Origin: Schlesneria sphaerica
Lineage (GTDB): Bacteria; Planctomycetota; Planctomycetia; Planctomycetales; Planctomycetaceae
Length of the DNA stretch: 64,000 nt
Assembly (NCBI RefSeq): GCF_044336245.1
Contig: NZ_CP172346.1
Coordinates: forward strand, 1,984,001-2,048,000
Direction of reading: 5' to 3'
The notes under the pieces are model-generated. The model saw nothing but the letters and a program-made list of their open reading frames with translations, was not told the DNA's origin and did no database searches. Positions 44,638 to 53,046 of this stretch are shown piece after piece (within the stretch, counting starts at the first letter, position 1; each line of letters starts with the position of its first letter). A program made the translations under genes and the position numbers.

Positions 44638-47600
44638 ATGCTTCAGTCCATCATCGCCTGGTCTCTTAATCATCGTATTATGGTGCTGCTCGGCGCCGTG
44701 ATGATCTGTCTGATGGGATACCTTGCCGCCAACGCGCTCAATGTCGACGCGTTCCCGGACACCACCCCCATCCAGGTCCAGATCAATACTGCGGCTGGAG
44801 CATTAGTGCCGGAAGAAGTGGAGCGTCAGGTGACGTTCCCTGTGGAAATGTCGCTCGGTGGACTACCCGGGCTCGAAGACCTGCGATCGGTCTCTCAGTT
44901 CGGGATCTCGCAAGTCATCGTCACCTTCAAGGACGGCACGAGCGTCTACTTCGCTCGACAACTCATCAACGAGCGGTTGAACGGTGTGGAACTGCCCGCC
45001 GGCATTGGGCGGCCCGAGATGGGCCCCGTGTCAACGGGTCTGGGTGAAGTGTTTCACTACATCATGACCTCGGACGACGGGGATCTGACTGCCATGAAGA
45101 CCTTGCATGACTGGGAAGTGAAGCCCGTCATGCGAACTGTTCCCGGAACCGCCGAAGTCAACTCGTGGGGGGGACTGAAGAAACAGTACCAAGTCCGAGT
45201 TGATCCGACATTGCTGGTCAAACACGGTCTGAAGTTCGAGCAAGTCCTGGAAGCGGTCCGGGAAAACAACCTGAACGTCGGCGGCGGCAGTATCCGGCAG
45301 GCAGGTGACTCGGTGCTGGTCCACGGCGTAGGTCGTACGATCAATGTGGAACAGATTGGTGCCATGGTCATTACCGCCGTCGACGGTGTCCCCATTCGCG
45401 TCCGGGACATCGCCGAAGTGGTGATCTCGCATGAACTCCGTCGAGGGATCGTTACCGCCAACGGAAAAGGCGAAGTCGTCCTCGGTCTTGGCTTCATGCT
45501 GATGGGCGAGAACAGTTACGCGGTCACGAACCGCCTGCGGGAACGCTTTCTGGAAGTCGTAAAAACTCTTCCAGAAGGCTTCCATATGGATATTGTGTAT
45601 GACCGCACAGAACTGGTAAACCGCGTGATCGCGACCGTTAAGAACAACCTGTTCGAAGGGGCGTTCCTGGTCGTGATTCTGCTGTTCCTGATGCTGGGTA
45701 ATCTGCGTGCGGGCCTGATTGCCGCCGTCGCCATCCCACTCTCGATGCTCGTCGGATTCTGCGGAATGTGGTCGATGGGGATCGCCGCGTCGCTGCTGAG
45801 TCTGGGTGCCATCGACTTCGGTATCGTCGTCGACAGTTCCGTCGTGGTGATCGAAAACATCATTAAACGCCTCGCGCATCGCGGGGCGTGCTCCGCGGAT
45901 GAGCGACTCGCCATTATTCGAGATGCGGCCTCCGAAGTGCGAATCCCCACTGTCTTCGGACAGTTGATCATCATGATCGTCTATCTGCCGATCCTCACCC
46001 TTGAGGGGGTCGAAGGGAAGATGTTCCGCCCGATGGCAATCACCGTGATCTTCATTCTGATTGGATCACTGATCCTCTCTCTGACACTCACGCCTGTCCT
46101 CTCCAGCATCTTCCTGCCACGCGTCGTTGAAGAGAAAGAAGTCTTTATCGTCCGATTCGCTCAGTGGGTGTACCGACCATTCCTGAATCTGGTGATGATG
46201 TTCAAATGGCTCATGCTCGCCGCCGCCGGGGTGGCTCTGGCGATCACACTCAAAACGGCCATGGGCCTTGGTACCGAGTTCGTCCCGCGACTCTCTGAAG
46301 GGGATATCGTGATCGGGGTGCTGCGTGCCCCGGGAACCAGCCTGGATGAGTCTGCGGCAATGAACACGAAGCTCGAAAAGCTGCTCGTCGAGAAATTCCC
46401 GGACGAGGTGCGACATGTCTGGAGTCGCGTCGGTACCCCGGAAGTGGCAACCGATGCAGGTAGCGTGGAAGTCACCGACGTCTTCGTGTCGCTGAAGCCA
46501 CGTGAAGAGTGGAAGAAAGCGAGAACCCAGGCAGAACTCGTCGACCTGATGCTGCCCGAAGTGGAGCAGATGAAGGGCCAGATTACCTGGTTCACTCAGC
46601 CAATCGAACAACGAATCAACGAGATGGTCTCCGGCGTTCGCGCGGATATTGCTCTCAAGCTGTTTGGTGACGATTTCTCGACATTGATTCCCAAAGCCCA
46701 GGAACTGCAGGCAGTCCTCGGTACCGTGCGCGGATGCAGCGACCTTTCGATCGAACAGGTCGCAGGGCAGCCCATCCTGCGAATCGCGCTGGAACAGGAC
46801 GAGATCGCCCGCTACGGCATCTCGGCACGACAGGTTCTCGACGTTGTTGAATCGATCAGCAGTAAAGTGATTGGTGAAGTCGTCGAAGGACAATTGCGAT
46901 TTCCTCTCGTGGCAAGACTTCCCGACCAGTATCGCGAGAACCCTGAAGTGATCGGGCGAATCCTGCTCTCCGGCCCCGGCGGTGAGCAGCTTCCACTCTC
47001 CCGTGTCGCGGACATCCGACGTTTCAGTGGTCCTAAGATGATCACTCGTGAATGGGGCAAACGCCGTATCACAATTCAGGCCAACGTCCGTGGTCGTGAC
47101 GTCGGTAGCTTTGTCGCAGAAGCCCAGAAAGCAATTGCGGAAAAAGTCGATCTCCCCAAAGAACAGTTCCGAATCGAATGGGGTGGACAGTTTGAAAACA
47201 TGCAGCGAGCCCAGCAGCGCCTGATGATCGTCGTGCCGCTGGCGCTAAGCTTGATCGTGGGATTGCTGTACCTGACGTATCGCAGTCTGCCAGAAACATT
47301 CATCGTATTCGCCAGTGTGCCGTTTGCCTGCGTGGGGGGAGTGCTTTCGCTTGCCTACCGACAAATGCCACTATCGATCTCGGCCGCGGTCGGATTCATC
47401 ACCCTGTCGGGGGTCTCGGTTCTCAGCAGTATGATTCTTGCGTCTGCATGGCGTGCGGCGAGAACGGCGCCAGACCCCGAACTGACCCTGAACCTGGACG
47501 ATCATCACGGATCGGGCGATGAACACAGCCATGGTCACGGCGATAAGCCACAGACTGTGGTCGATATTTCAGTTAGTTGTCTACGAACCATTCTCATGAC

Positions 47601-47796
47601 AGCACTGGTTGCCAGCGTGGGCTTCGTCCCGATGGCCACCAGTGAAGGATCTGGAGCTGAGGTACAGCGGCCGTTGGCGACCGTCGTGATCGGCGGCGTG
47701 ATGAGCAGCATGATCTTCACCCTGTTCATTTTGCCGATTCTGTTCGGACTGCTCGAATCCGTTCGAAAGATGACGGATAAGCGTTACGCGACTTGA
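44638..47796 (+). CDS. Heavy-metal efflux RND pump, CzcA/CusA family
   Basis: The 1052-aa protein is an RND transporter in the heavy-metal group: NALNVDAFPDTTPIQVQI and GLPGLEDLRSVSQFGISQV are typical of CzcA. The TM4 signature is IDFGIVVDSSVVVIENI, with D395 and D401 as likely proton-relay residues; the DFG form favours divalent cations (Zn, Co, Cd, Ni) over Cu/Ag pumps. Twelve membrane segments are implied by the usual pattern. A His/Asp-rich stretch (HHGSGDEHSHGHGDK, near residue 961) lies between two late transmembrane segments and is likely a cytoplasmic metal-binding loop. It follows the adaptor gene. Substrate assignment by motif is only suggestive. Confidence 0.92.
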   Translation: MLQSIIAWSLNHRIMVLLGAVMICLMGYLAANALNVDAFPDTTPIQVQINTAAGALVPEEVERQVTFPVEMSLGGLPGLEDLRSVSQFGISQVIVTFKDGTSVYFARQLINERLNGVELPAGIGRPEMGPVSTGLGEVFHYIMTSDDGDLTAMKTLHDWEVKPVMRTVPGTAEVNSWGGLKKQYQVRVDPTLLVKHGLKFEQVLEAVRENNLNVGGGSIRQAGDSVLVHGVGRTINVEQIGAMVITAVDGVPIRVRDIAEVVISHELRRGIVTANGKGEVVLGLGFMLMGENSYAVTNRLRERFLEVVKTLPEGFHMDIVYDRTELVNRVIATVKNNLFEGAFLVVILLFLMLGNLRAGLIAAVAIPLSMLVGFCGMWSMGIAASLLSLGAIDFGIVVDSSVVVIENIIKRLAHRGACSADERLAIIRDAASEVRIPTVFGQLIIMIVYLPILTLEGVEGKMFRPMAITVIFILIGSLILSLTLTPVLSSIFLPRVVEEKEVFIVRFAQWVYRPFLNLVMMFKWLMLAAAGVALAITLKTAMGLGTEFVPRLSEGDIVIGVLRAPGTSLDESAAMNTKLEKLLVEKFPDEVRHVWSRVGTPEVATDAGSVEVTDVFVSLKPREEWKKARTQAELVDLMLPEVEQMKGQITWFTQPIEQRINEMVSGVRADIALKLFGDDFSTLIPKAQELQAVLGTVRGCSDLSIEQVAGQPILRIALEQDEIARYGISARQVLDVVESISSKVIGEVVEGQLRFPLVARLPDQYRENPEVIGRILLSGPGGEQLPLSRVADIRRFSGPKMITREWGKRRITIQANVRGRDVGSFVAEAQKAIAEKVDLPKEQFRIEWGGQFENMQRAQQRLMIVVPLALSLIVGLLYLTYRSLPETFIVFASVPFACVGGVLSLAYRQMPLSISAAVGFITLSGVSVLSSMILASAWRAARTAPDPELTLNLDDHHGSGDEHSHGHGDKPQTVVDISVSCLRTILMTALVASVGFVPMATSEGSGAEVQRPLATVVIGGVMSSMIFTLFILPILFGLLESVRKMTDKRYAT

Positions 47797-47808
47797 GGTC
47801 AGGCGACC

Positions 47809-47854
47809 GGTCCCGAATGATCCCAGGCGTTAGCCGCAAGGATCATTCGGGACC
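47809..47854 (+). terminator. Perfect 15-bp hairpin after the RND pump gene
   Basis: GGTCCCGAATGATCC (47809-47823) and GGATCATTCGGGACC (47840-47854) pair exactly around a 16-base loop; TGTTTGC follows. It starts 13 bases after the stop codon. The T-run is short, but position and stem strength support a terminator. Confidence 0.75.
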
Positions 47855-48045
47855 TGTTTGCAGTCTGTTGCCGCCCGCCTTCAGCCCAAGCCCGATTACG
47901 GCAAGGGCATAAGGGAAGTGCAGCACACCAGCTCAAAGCCGATGGCTCCTCGCGCAAGGCTCATCCGCCAAAGTGAGAGTCAGCGACTTGCCGCACCAGT
48001 AGACTTGATTCGTCCCCGCGAGAATTGACTCGCGCGATCATTTGC

Positions 48046-48942
48046 TCAACGGAATCGGGCGCGAAGGATACGGGGTCGAAGGGCCAGGTCCTTCCGAATC
48101 AGAATATCGTCGTAGCCCCCATGAGCCGCGACAATTTCCGTGAGCGCGTCCGCCTGCTCGGGAGTAAACTCCAGTAGCAGGTGAGCATTTTCTTTCGCGA
48201 AACGGGGGGCAGCTTCGATGATTTTTCGCAGCACATCCAGCCCGTCGGCACCACCATCCAGAGCGAGTCTCGGCTCGTGCTTGGCTACCTCTGCATCGAG
48301 TTGATCGATTTCCGCAGACGGAATATAGGGTGGGTTACTGGCGATGATGTCGAACTTCGAGTCAGGGGGCAATCCCTGAAACAGATCTGATTCAACGAAC
48401 TCCATCCGGTCGTCGACATTGTGCCGAGCAGCATTTTCACGTGCGATCGCAATCGCCTTATCGCTGATATCCGCCGCAGTCAGCCGGGATGTTTTCGCGT
48501 TCTTGGCCACTGCAATCGCAACACAGCCCGATCCGGTACACAGATCCAGAATTCGCGGCGATACAATTGATTTCGCCAGATCCAGAACTTCGAGGACCAG
48601 TGTTTCGGTATCGGGTCGAGGGATCAGGACATCAGACGTGACTCGGAAACTGAGGCTGAAGAATTCACGCTCGCCCACCAGGTAGGCCACTGGTTCAGCT
48701 TTGGCGCGTCGCTGTACCAGTCCGCGCATGACGCCTCGCACTTCTTCGTCGAGAGGATCATCGAAGTGCGTGTAGAGTTGTATTCGAGGGCAGTGACGAG
48801 CATGTGCGAGCAAGATTTCTGCATCCAGCCGCGGGGTGTCACTGCCATGTTTTTTGAGGTGAGCCGTGGTCCACTCGAGTACACGACGCACCGTCCACGG
48901 TTGTTCCGAAGCAGACGGCGACTCGGAAGGAGCAGTTGTCAC
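48046..48942 (-). CDS. prmC: Peptide chain release factor N5-glutamine methyltransferase
   Basis: The 298-aa enzyme methylates the Gln of the GGQ motif in release factors. The N-terminal helical domain is present (RRVLEWTTAHLKKHGSDTPR, LDAEILLAH). The SAM motif is DLCTGSGCVAIAVA and the substrate-binding signature is NPPYIPSAE. Length matches PrmC (277 in E. coli). It lies 80 bases after prfA on the same strand, a very common bacterial arrangement that supports both assignments. Confidence 0.95.
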   Translation of the reverse strand: MTTAPSESPSASEQPWTVRRVLEWTTAHLKKHGSDTPRLDAEILLAHARHCPRIQLYTHFDDPLDEEVRGVMRGLVQRRAKAEPVAYLVGEREFFSLSFRVTSDVLIPRPDTETLVLEVLDLAKSIVSPRILDLCTGSGCVAIAVAKNAKTSRLTAADISDKAIAIARENAARHNVDDRMEFVESDLFQGLPPDSKFDIIASNPPYIPSAEIDQLDAEVAKHEPRLALDGGADGLDVLRKIIEAAPRFAKENAHLLLEFTPEQADALTEIVAAHGGYDDILIRKDLALRPRILRARFR

Positions 48943-49022
48943 TAAATTCGTCCTTGAGTTTCACTCACCCGGCAGAACAAGCCCGGGCGTCAAGTAAGCC
49001 CTGACGTTCTGACTCAATCATT

Positions 49023-50099
49023 CTAGCCGAGTGCGTTACCGCCACGAAGCCGTTCTTCACGGTCGAACTGAATTAATGCCCCCACGACTTCATCCAGATC
49101 ACCCTGAATAATCTGGTCCAACTTGTGGACCGTCAGATTGATTCGGTGATCGGTCAGTCGATTCTGCGGGAAATTATACGTCCGAATTCGCTCACTTCGA
49201 TCTCCAGACCCGATCAAGGTCCGTCGTTGATCAGAGCGCTCTTTGTCGGCCATGGCCTGTCGATGTTCAAGCAGTCGGCTGCGCAGCACACGCATGGCCT
49301 TGGCCTTGTTCTTATGCTGACTCTTTTCGTCCTGAATCCTGACCACCAGCCCGGTCGGAACGTGCGTGATTCGCACGGCCGATTCGGTTTTATTCACCTT
49401 CTGACCGCCAGGACCACCGGCACGCATGGTGTCAATCTGAAGATCTTCGTCCCGAATCTCGACATCAATGTCAGTCGCTTCGGCCATCACCGCAACGGTC
49501 GCGGCACTGGTGTGGACGCGGCCCTGTGTTTCCGTCTCGGGAACGCGCTGGACTCGATGACCACCACTTTCGAACTGCAACTGGTGGAAAGCTCCTTCAC
49601 CAGTGATCGACAGGACGACTTCCTTCATCCCCCCCAGTTCATTGGCCGAGAGCTCGAGGACTTCGAATTTCCAACCCCGTTTCTCGACGAACTTGGTGTA
49701 CATGTCGAACAGATCGCGGGCAAACAGAGACGCTTCGTCCCCCCCTGTCCCCGCCCGGATTTCCATGATCAGGCTGCCACGGGTCAACGAATCGCCCGCT
49801 GTCACCATATCTTCGAGTTCGGTGCGAAGCACGTCGTACTTGGCTTGCAGCTCTGTTTGCTCTGCCAGTGCGTACTCGCGAGTCTCATCGTCGTCCGCCG
49901 TCTCGACCATCTCCTGGACGGAGGCAAGCTCCGCTTCCAGTGAGTTAAACTCGCGTACTGAGCGGGCCACTTTTGCCAGTCCCCCATGCTCACGCTGACA
50001 ATTGAGCATCTGAGTCGTATCGGCGAGCACCTCAGGATCCTGGAGCATTCGTTCCAGTTCTTCGTAGCGAGCCAATTTAGACTGAAGCGTGGGAAACAT
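49023..50099 (-). CDS. prfA: Peptide chain release factor 1
   Basis: The 358-aa protein recognises UAA and UAG. It has the catalytic GGPGGQKVNKTESAVRI motif and the codon-reading region ending in ETETQGRVHTSAATV, as in RF1. The C-terminal HKLDQIIQGDLDEV is typical. The ATG at 50099 starts MFPTLQSKLARYEELERMLQ. It precedes prmC and follows rpmE on the same strand, giving the common rpmE-prfA-prmC order; the spacer to rpmE is 443 bases, however, and holds a possible small ORF. Confidence 0.96.
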   Translation of the reverse strand: MFPTLQSKLARYEELERMLQDPEVLADTTQMLNCQREHGGLAKVARSVREFNSLEAELASVQEMVETADDDETREYALAEQTELQAKYDVLRTELEDMVTAGDSLTRGSLIMEIRAGTGGDEASLFARDLFDMYTKFVEKRGWKFEVLELSANELGGMKEVVLSITGEGAFHQLQFESGGHRVQRVPETETQGRVHTSAATVAVMAEATDIDVEIRDEDLQIDTMRAGGPGGQKVNKTESAVRITHVPTGLVVRIQDEKSQHKNKAKAMRVLRSRLLEHRQAMADKERSDQRRTLIGSGDRSERIRTYNFPQNRLTDHRINLTVHKLDQIIQGDLDEVVGALIQFDREERLRGGNALG

Positions 50100-50158
50100 G
50101 GTGACCGTACGACTATTGACGGAACAAAAGGGAATGCAGCACAGTCTCTTGCAGCCGA

Positions 50159-50482
50159 TCAGAACGACCGCAGAAAAACGGGCAACCTGCGTCTGCCAAA
50201 CTCATTCTGGATTGCGATGCAGCAATTGCCCTCAAGTGAGGGCCTGAGGCGGCGAGCGACCAACTTTGCGAGGGAACGCAGACCACGTCGACGCCAAAAA
50301 TTCGACCGAGCGGCGATCACCATCCCTCTGAAACAGGTGCAGCCGAGGAGTACGGCGATCAGCCCTGAACGATCAGCGAAATCCAGATCGTCTCGAACAT
50401 GAATCTCAACCGGCAGCACGACTTCATCCGGAAGAGGGACGTGCCGCTCGAGAAAATGGATCAGATTGACGGCGAAACTCAA
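50159..50482 (-). CDS. Hypothetical ORF between rpmE and prfA
   Basis: A frame of 107 codons from a TTG at 50482 fills most of the rpmE-prfA spacer. It begins MSFAVNLIHFLERHVPLPDE and ends Arg-rich (NEFGRRRLPVFLRSF). It has one hydrophobic stretch (GLIAVLLGCTCFRGMVIAA). Start codon, lack of clear ribosome-binding site and unknown family leave it uncertain, but its position inside a codirectional gene row favours a real gene. Confidence 0.35.
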   Translation of the reverse strand: MSFAVNLIHFLERHVPLPDEVVLPVEIHVRDDLDFADRSGLIAVLLGCTCFRGMVIAARSNFWRRRGLRSLAKLVARRLRPSLEGNCCIAIQNEFGRRRLPVFLRSF

Positions 50483-50542
50483 AAGCCTACGGTACGACCC
50501 ACCCCTTGTACGAGATGAGTCGACCGATCCGACAGCAGCAAA

Positions 50543-50821
50543 CTACTCTTTTGGAGCTTCGGCAGTGCCTTCGTCTTTCTTGCCCCAGTTGTATTTGCGC
50601 TGGAATTTTTCCACGCGGCCCGCAGCGTCGATGAACTTCTGCTTGCCGGTGAAGAAGGGGTGCGAAGCAGAGCTGATGTCCACCGTCACCATGGGAAGGG
50701 TTCGGCCTTCGAACTCAACCGTCTTCTGAGTCTTGATCGTAGACCCAATGACAACCTGAACTCCCGTCGACGTATCCTGAAAGACCACGTCTCGATACTC
50801 GGGATGAATGCCCTCTTTCAT
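50543..50821 (-). CDS. rpmE: Ribosomal protein bL31, type B (zinc-free)
   Basis: The 92-aa protein starts MKEGIHPEYRDVVFQDTSTG and contains VTVDISSASHPFFTGKQKF and RVEKFQRKYNWG, the bL31 core. It lacks the CxxC...CxxC zinc motif of type A L31, so it is the C-minus (YkgM-like, type B) form, which in many bacteria replaces L31 under zinc limitation. The C-terminus has an acidic extension (GKKDEGTAEAPKE). It is first in the rpmE-prfA-prmC row, and divergent from the DtxR-like gene with 246 bases between. The symbol rpmE2 is also used for this type. Confidence 0.93.
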   Translation of the reverse strand: MKEGIHPEYRDVVFQDTSTGVQVVIGSTIKTQKTVEFEGRTLPMVTVDISSASHPFFTGKQKFIDAAGRVEKFQRKYNWGKKDEGTAEAPKE

Positions 50822-51067
50822 GATCCAACCTACCCTGCAAAGTGACGACGGCCCGATGTTCGCGCGACATCGATGGGCATCTTTTTTTCAAAACAGAACC
50901 GGAATTGCGGAATTCGCTCCGACCGCAACGGGACTTGGAAGTGTAAGTATTGGCGTCAATGCTCGCAAGGCTTTCATTCTCATTTGTCCAGCCACTTTCA
51001 AAATGTTCGGTTTTATCGCAAACTGGGCTGCGACGAAGGGCTCTTAATTTCCGTCGAGAATCGGTCC

Positions 51068-51742
51068 ATGACAACACTTACGGTCGAAAACTATTTGAAA
51101 ACCACCCTGCTGACGGGCCTGAAAACAGGTTCCGACTGGGTGACGACAGGTCAACTCGCCACTGCAATGTCCGTCGCGCCGGGTACGGTCACGGCCATGC
51201 TGAAAACCCTGTCAGAAACGGGACATGCCGATTACCGTCCCTACGAAGGGGTTCGGCTGACGGAAACCGGCCGCCAGATCGCCCTGCGGATTCTCCGGCG
51301 ACACCGCTTGATTGAACTGTTTCTTGTGAAAACGCTGGATCTCAACTGGGACGAGGTTCACGCCGAAGCTGAAAACATGGAGCATGCCGTCAGTGACCGG
51401 TTAGTTGACCGGATTGATGAATTCCTGGGACATCCAGTTGCCGACCCCCACGGAGACCCGATCCCATCCGCCGATGGGGCCATGCGCGGCAACTCTGAAC
51501 TCGCAATTCCGCTGGACACAATCGAGTCCGGCGCCACGATTCGCATCGTCCGCGTAACCGAGCAGGGGAGTGACTTCTTGCGGTTCCTGGGGGATTCGGG
51601 ATTCTCCCTGCTCAAGGAATGTCGCGTGATCTTCAACAGCCCCGAAGCCGGGATCGTGACCACTGTGATCGATGGTCGCGAAGTGACGCTGGGGCACCCG
51701 GCCGCCCGCCACGTCCTGGTCGAACGGGTCGGGGATCAGTAG
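51068..51742 (+). CDS. DtxR/MntR-family metal-dependent transcriptional regulator
   Basis: The 224-aa protein has an N-terminal winged helix: TVENYLKTTLLTGLKTGSDW, then TGQLATAMSVAPGTVTAMLKTLSE as recognition helix, and DYRPYEGVRLTETGRQIALR. The dimer and metal-binding region is ILRRHRLIELFLVKTLDLNWDEVHAEAENMEHAVSD, in which the Glu and His residues match metal ligands of the family. A C-terminal SH3-like (FeoA) domain begins near residue 140. Such proteins repress iron- or manganese-uptake genes when bound to Fe2+ or Mn2+. The ATG at 51068 fits the family; the frame is open to 50873 but that part is not related. It is divergent from rpmE, whose zinc-free type suits metal-linked control, though regulation is not shown. 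Confidence 0.85.
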   Translation: MTTLTVENYLKTTLLTGLKTGSDWVTTGQLATAMSVAPGTVTAMLKTLSETGHADYRPYEGVRLTETGRQIALRILRRHRLIELFLVKTLDLNWDEVHAEAENMEHAVSDRLVDRIDEFLGHPVADPHGDPIPSADGAMRGNSELAIPLDTIESGATIRIVRVTEQGSDFLRFLGDSGFSLLKECRVIFNSPEAGIVTTVIDGREVTLGHPAARHVLVERVGDQ

Positions 51743-52006
51743 TTCCAGGCCGAGATCCTGCCATCGAACAACTGCCAAGAGCATCCGGAACCCCGCGAAG
51801 GTTCCTCCTACCCGCCGGTTCATCTCACAGCCGGACTTTCTACCCGAGATCCACGACCCAACCACTTCCCACCGGAATGCATTCGCTGATTCAGGAAGTT
51901 CGTACCGGGAAGCAGTGATTGACCTTCAAAGTTCGTGATTTCGTTTGAACTTGTGAATCTCTGCAGCGAAAATAGAACTGTCGCAAAACGCAAGTTTGAT
52001 GGTAGG

Positions 52007-52032
52007 TGGCTCGGTGTAATACCACCGAGCCA
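52007..52032. terminator. Candidate hairpin terminator
   Basis: TGGCTCGGTG (52007-52016) and CACCGAGCCA (52023-52032) form a perfect 10-bp stem with a 6-base loop. It is 265 bases after the DtxR-like gene and has no T-run, so the assignment is tentative. Confidence 0.35.
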
Positions 52033-52105
52033 GTTGTAACCCGCAGATAACACCACTTCACGACGATTCCTGCGTTTTTCCACGGCCGCTGTGTGAGCGA
52101 TGGGT

Positions 52106-52150
52106 GACCGATTCGTTAGAGGACCGATTCGTTAGAGGACCGATTCGTTA
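52106..52150. repeat. 16-bp tandem repeat, 2.8 copies
   Basis: GACCGATTCGTTAGAG occurs at 52106-52121 and 52122-52137, followed by a partial copy GACCGATTCGTTA at 52138-52150. It lies about 215 bases upstream of the COX3-like gene. Confidence 0.85.
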
Positions 52151-52365
52151 TCAGGAGGACTCCCTCAACCAGTCCATGAACGTGACACCTTGGGGATGGG
52201 GCGCAAGTCTGTCAGGCCCCCGGCGAGAGGGGAATAATTCACGTCACTGGAAATCCCGACCAATCCACCGCAACTGAACTGTTTTACGATCGTTCACGGC
52301 TGAGAGGAGACCGAACTGTCGCTCGTCTTTTCTACGATGACTCCAAATTGCGGTCGGGGTAGCAA

Positions 52366-52929
52366 GTGGCTGCGGAACTCAAAAGTGTCTATGCCCTGCG
52401 TTTTTTTCTGTTGGCCACGTCAACACTGGCTGTTGCCGCAGTCGTTTCGCTAGCGCTTTGCCACGCGTTTCCGCCACAGCTGCCGGGAAGTGCAAGCCGA
52501 TTTTCGTCGGCGTTCATCCTGAGCACGTGGCTGTTGATGGTGGGAAGCGGATTTCTGCTCCGTGCAATCGAGGCCGTGCGGCGCGAACGTCAGATCCGGT
52601 TTCGTCGCTCCCTTTCGTGGGCTCTCGCGACAGGAGCGTTGTTCGTATCGGTCCAGGCATACGCCTTAAACTATCTGATACAGAGCCGAACCAGGGATGA
52701 AGCGTCGAGTGCCATGGCTTCTTTTGTCGCTGTCATCACTGCGTTGCATGCGATGCACTTTATGATTGCGTTGCTGTTCCTCTGCTACATCATTGTGCAG
52801 GCTAACGCCGACCGGTATGACCACGAGTACTACTGGGGGGTCACGATTGCAGCCTGGTTCTGGCACGCTCTCGGAATTGTCTGGATCGTCATTCTGTTCG
52901 TAATGGCAATCGCGCGACTCTATGAATGA
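52366..52929 (+). CDS. Heme-copper oxidase subunit III-like membrane protein
   Basis: The 187-aa protein (start GTG 52366) has about five membrane helices: RFFLLATSTLAVAAVVSLAL, ILSTWLLMVGSGFLLRAIEA, LATGALFVSVQAYALNYLI, ALHAMHFMIALLFLCYIIVQ, and AWFWHALGIVWIVILFVMAI. The phrases HAMHF and WFWHALGIVWIVI match the COX3 pattern HxLHV/WHxVDxVWIxLF. It would be a subunit III of a cytochrome c oxidase, whose role is to stabilise the enzyme. No subunit I, II or IV gene is next to it, so it is isolated here. The start codon is not strongly supported. Confidence 0.75.
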   Translation: MAAELKSVYALRFFLLATSTLAVAAVVSLALCHAFPPQLPGSASRFSSAFILSTWLLMVGSGFLLRAIEAVRRERQIRFRRSLSWALATGALFVSVQAYALNYLIQSRTRDEASSAMASFVAVITALHAMHFMIALLFLCYIIVQANADRYDHEYYWGVTIAAWFWHALGIVWIVILFVMAIARLYE

Positions 52930-53046
52930 AGCCATGCACGAATCAGGGAGCCAGTGGCCCGCCAGCGAGGCCGCCCGAAATGGCAGCCCTCCCAAAGACG
53001 AATACGCCAAAATCGCTTTTAAAGCCCTCAAGACGATGTCACACGG

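Larger units (their letters stand above)
51743..52365. other. Spacer between DtxR-like and COX3-like genes
   Basis: About 620 bases with no supported gene. It contains a 10-bp hairpin (52007-52032) and a 16-bp tandem repeat (52106-52150). The small frames on both strands look random. Confidence 0.4.

Noticed and set aside
50873..51067. 65-codon extension before the DtxR-like gene
   Set aside because: The protein family starts at the ATG at 51068; the extension has no similarity to the winged-helix domain and runs over the promoter area.
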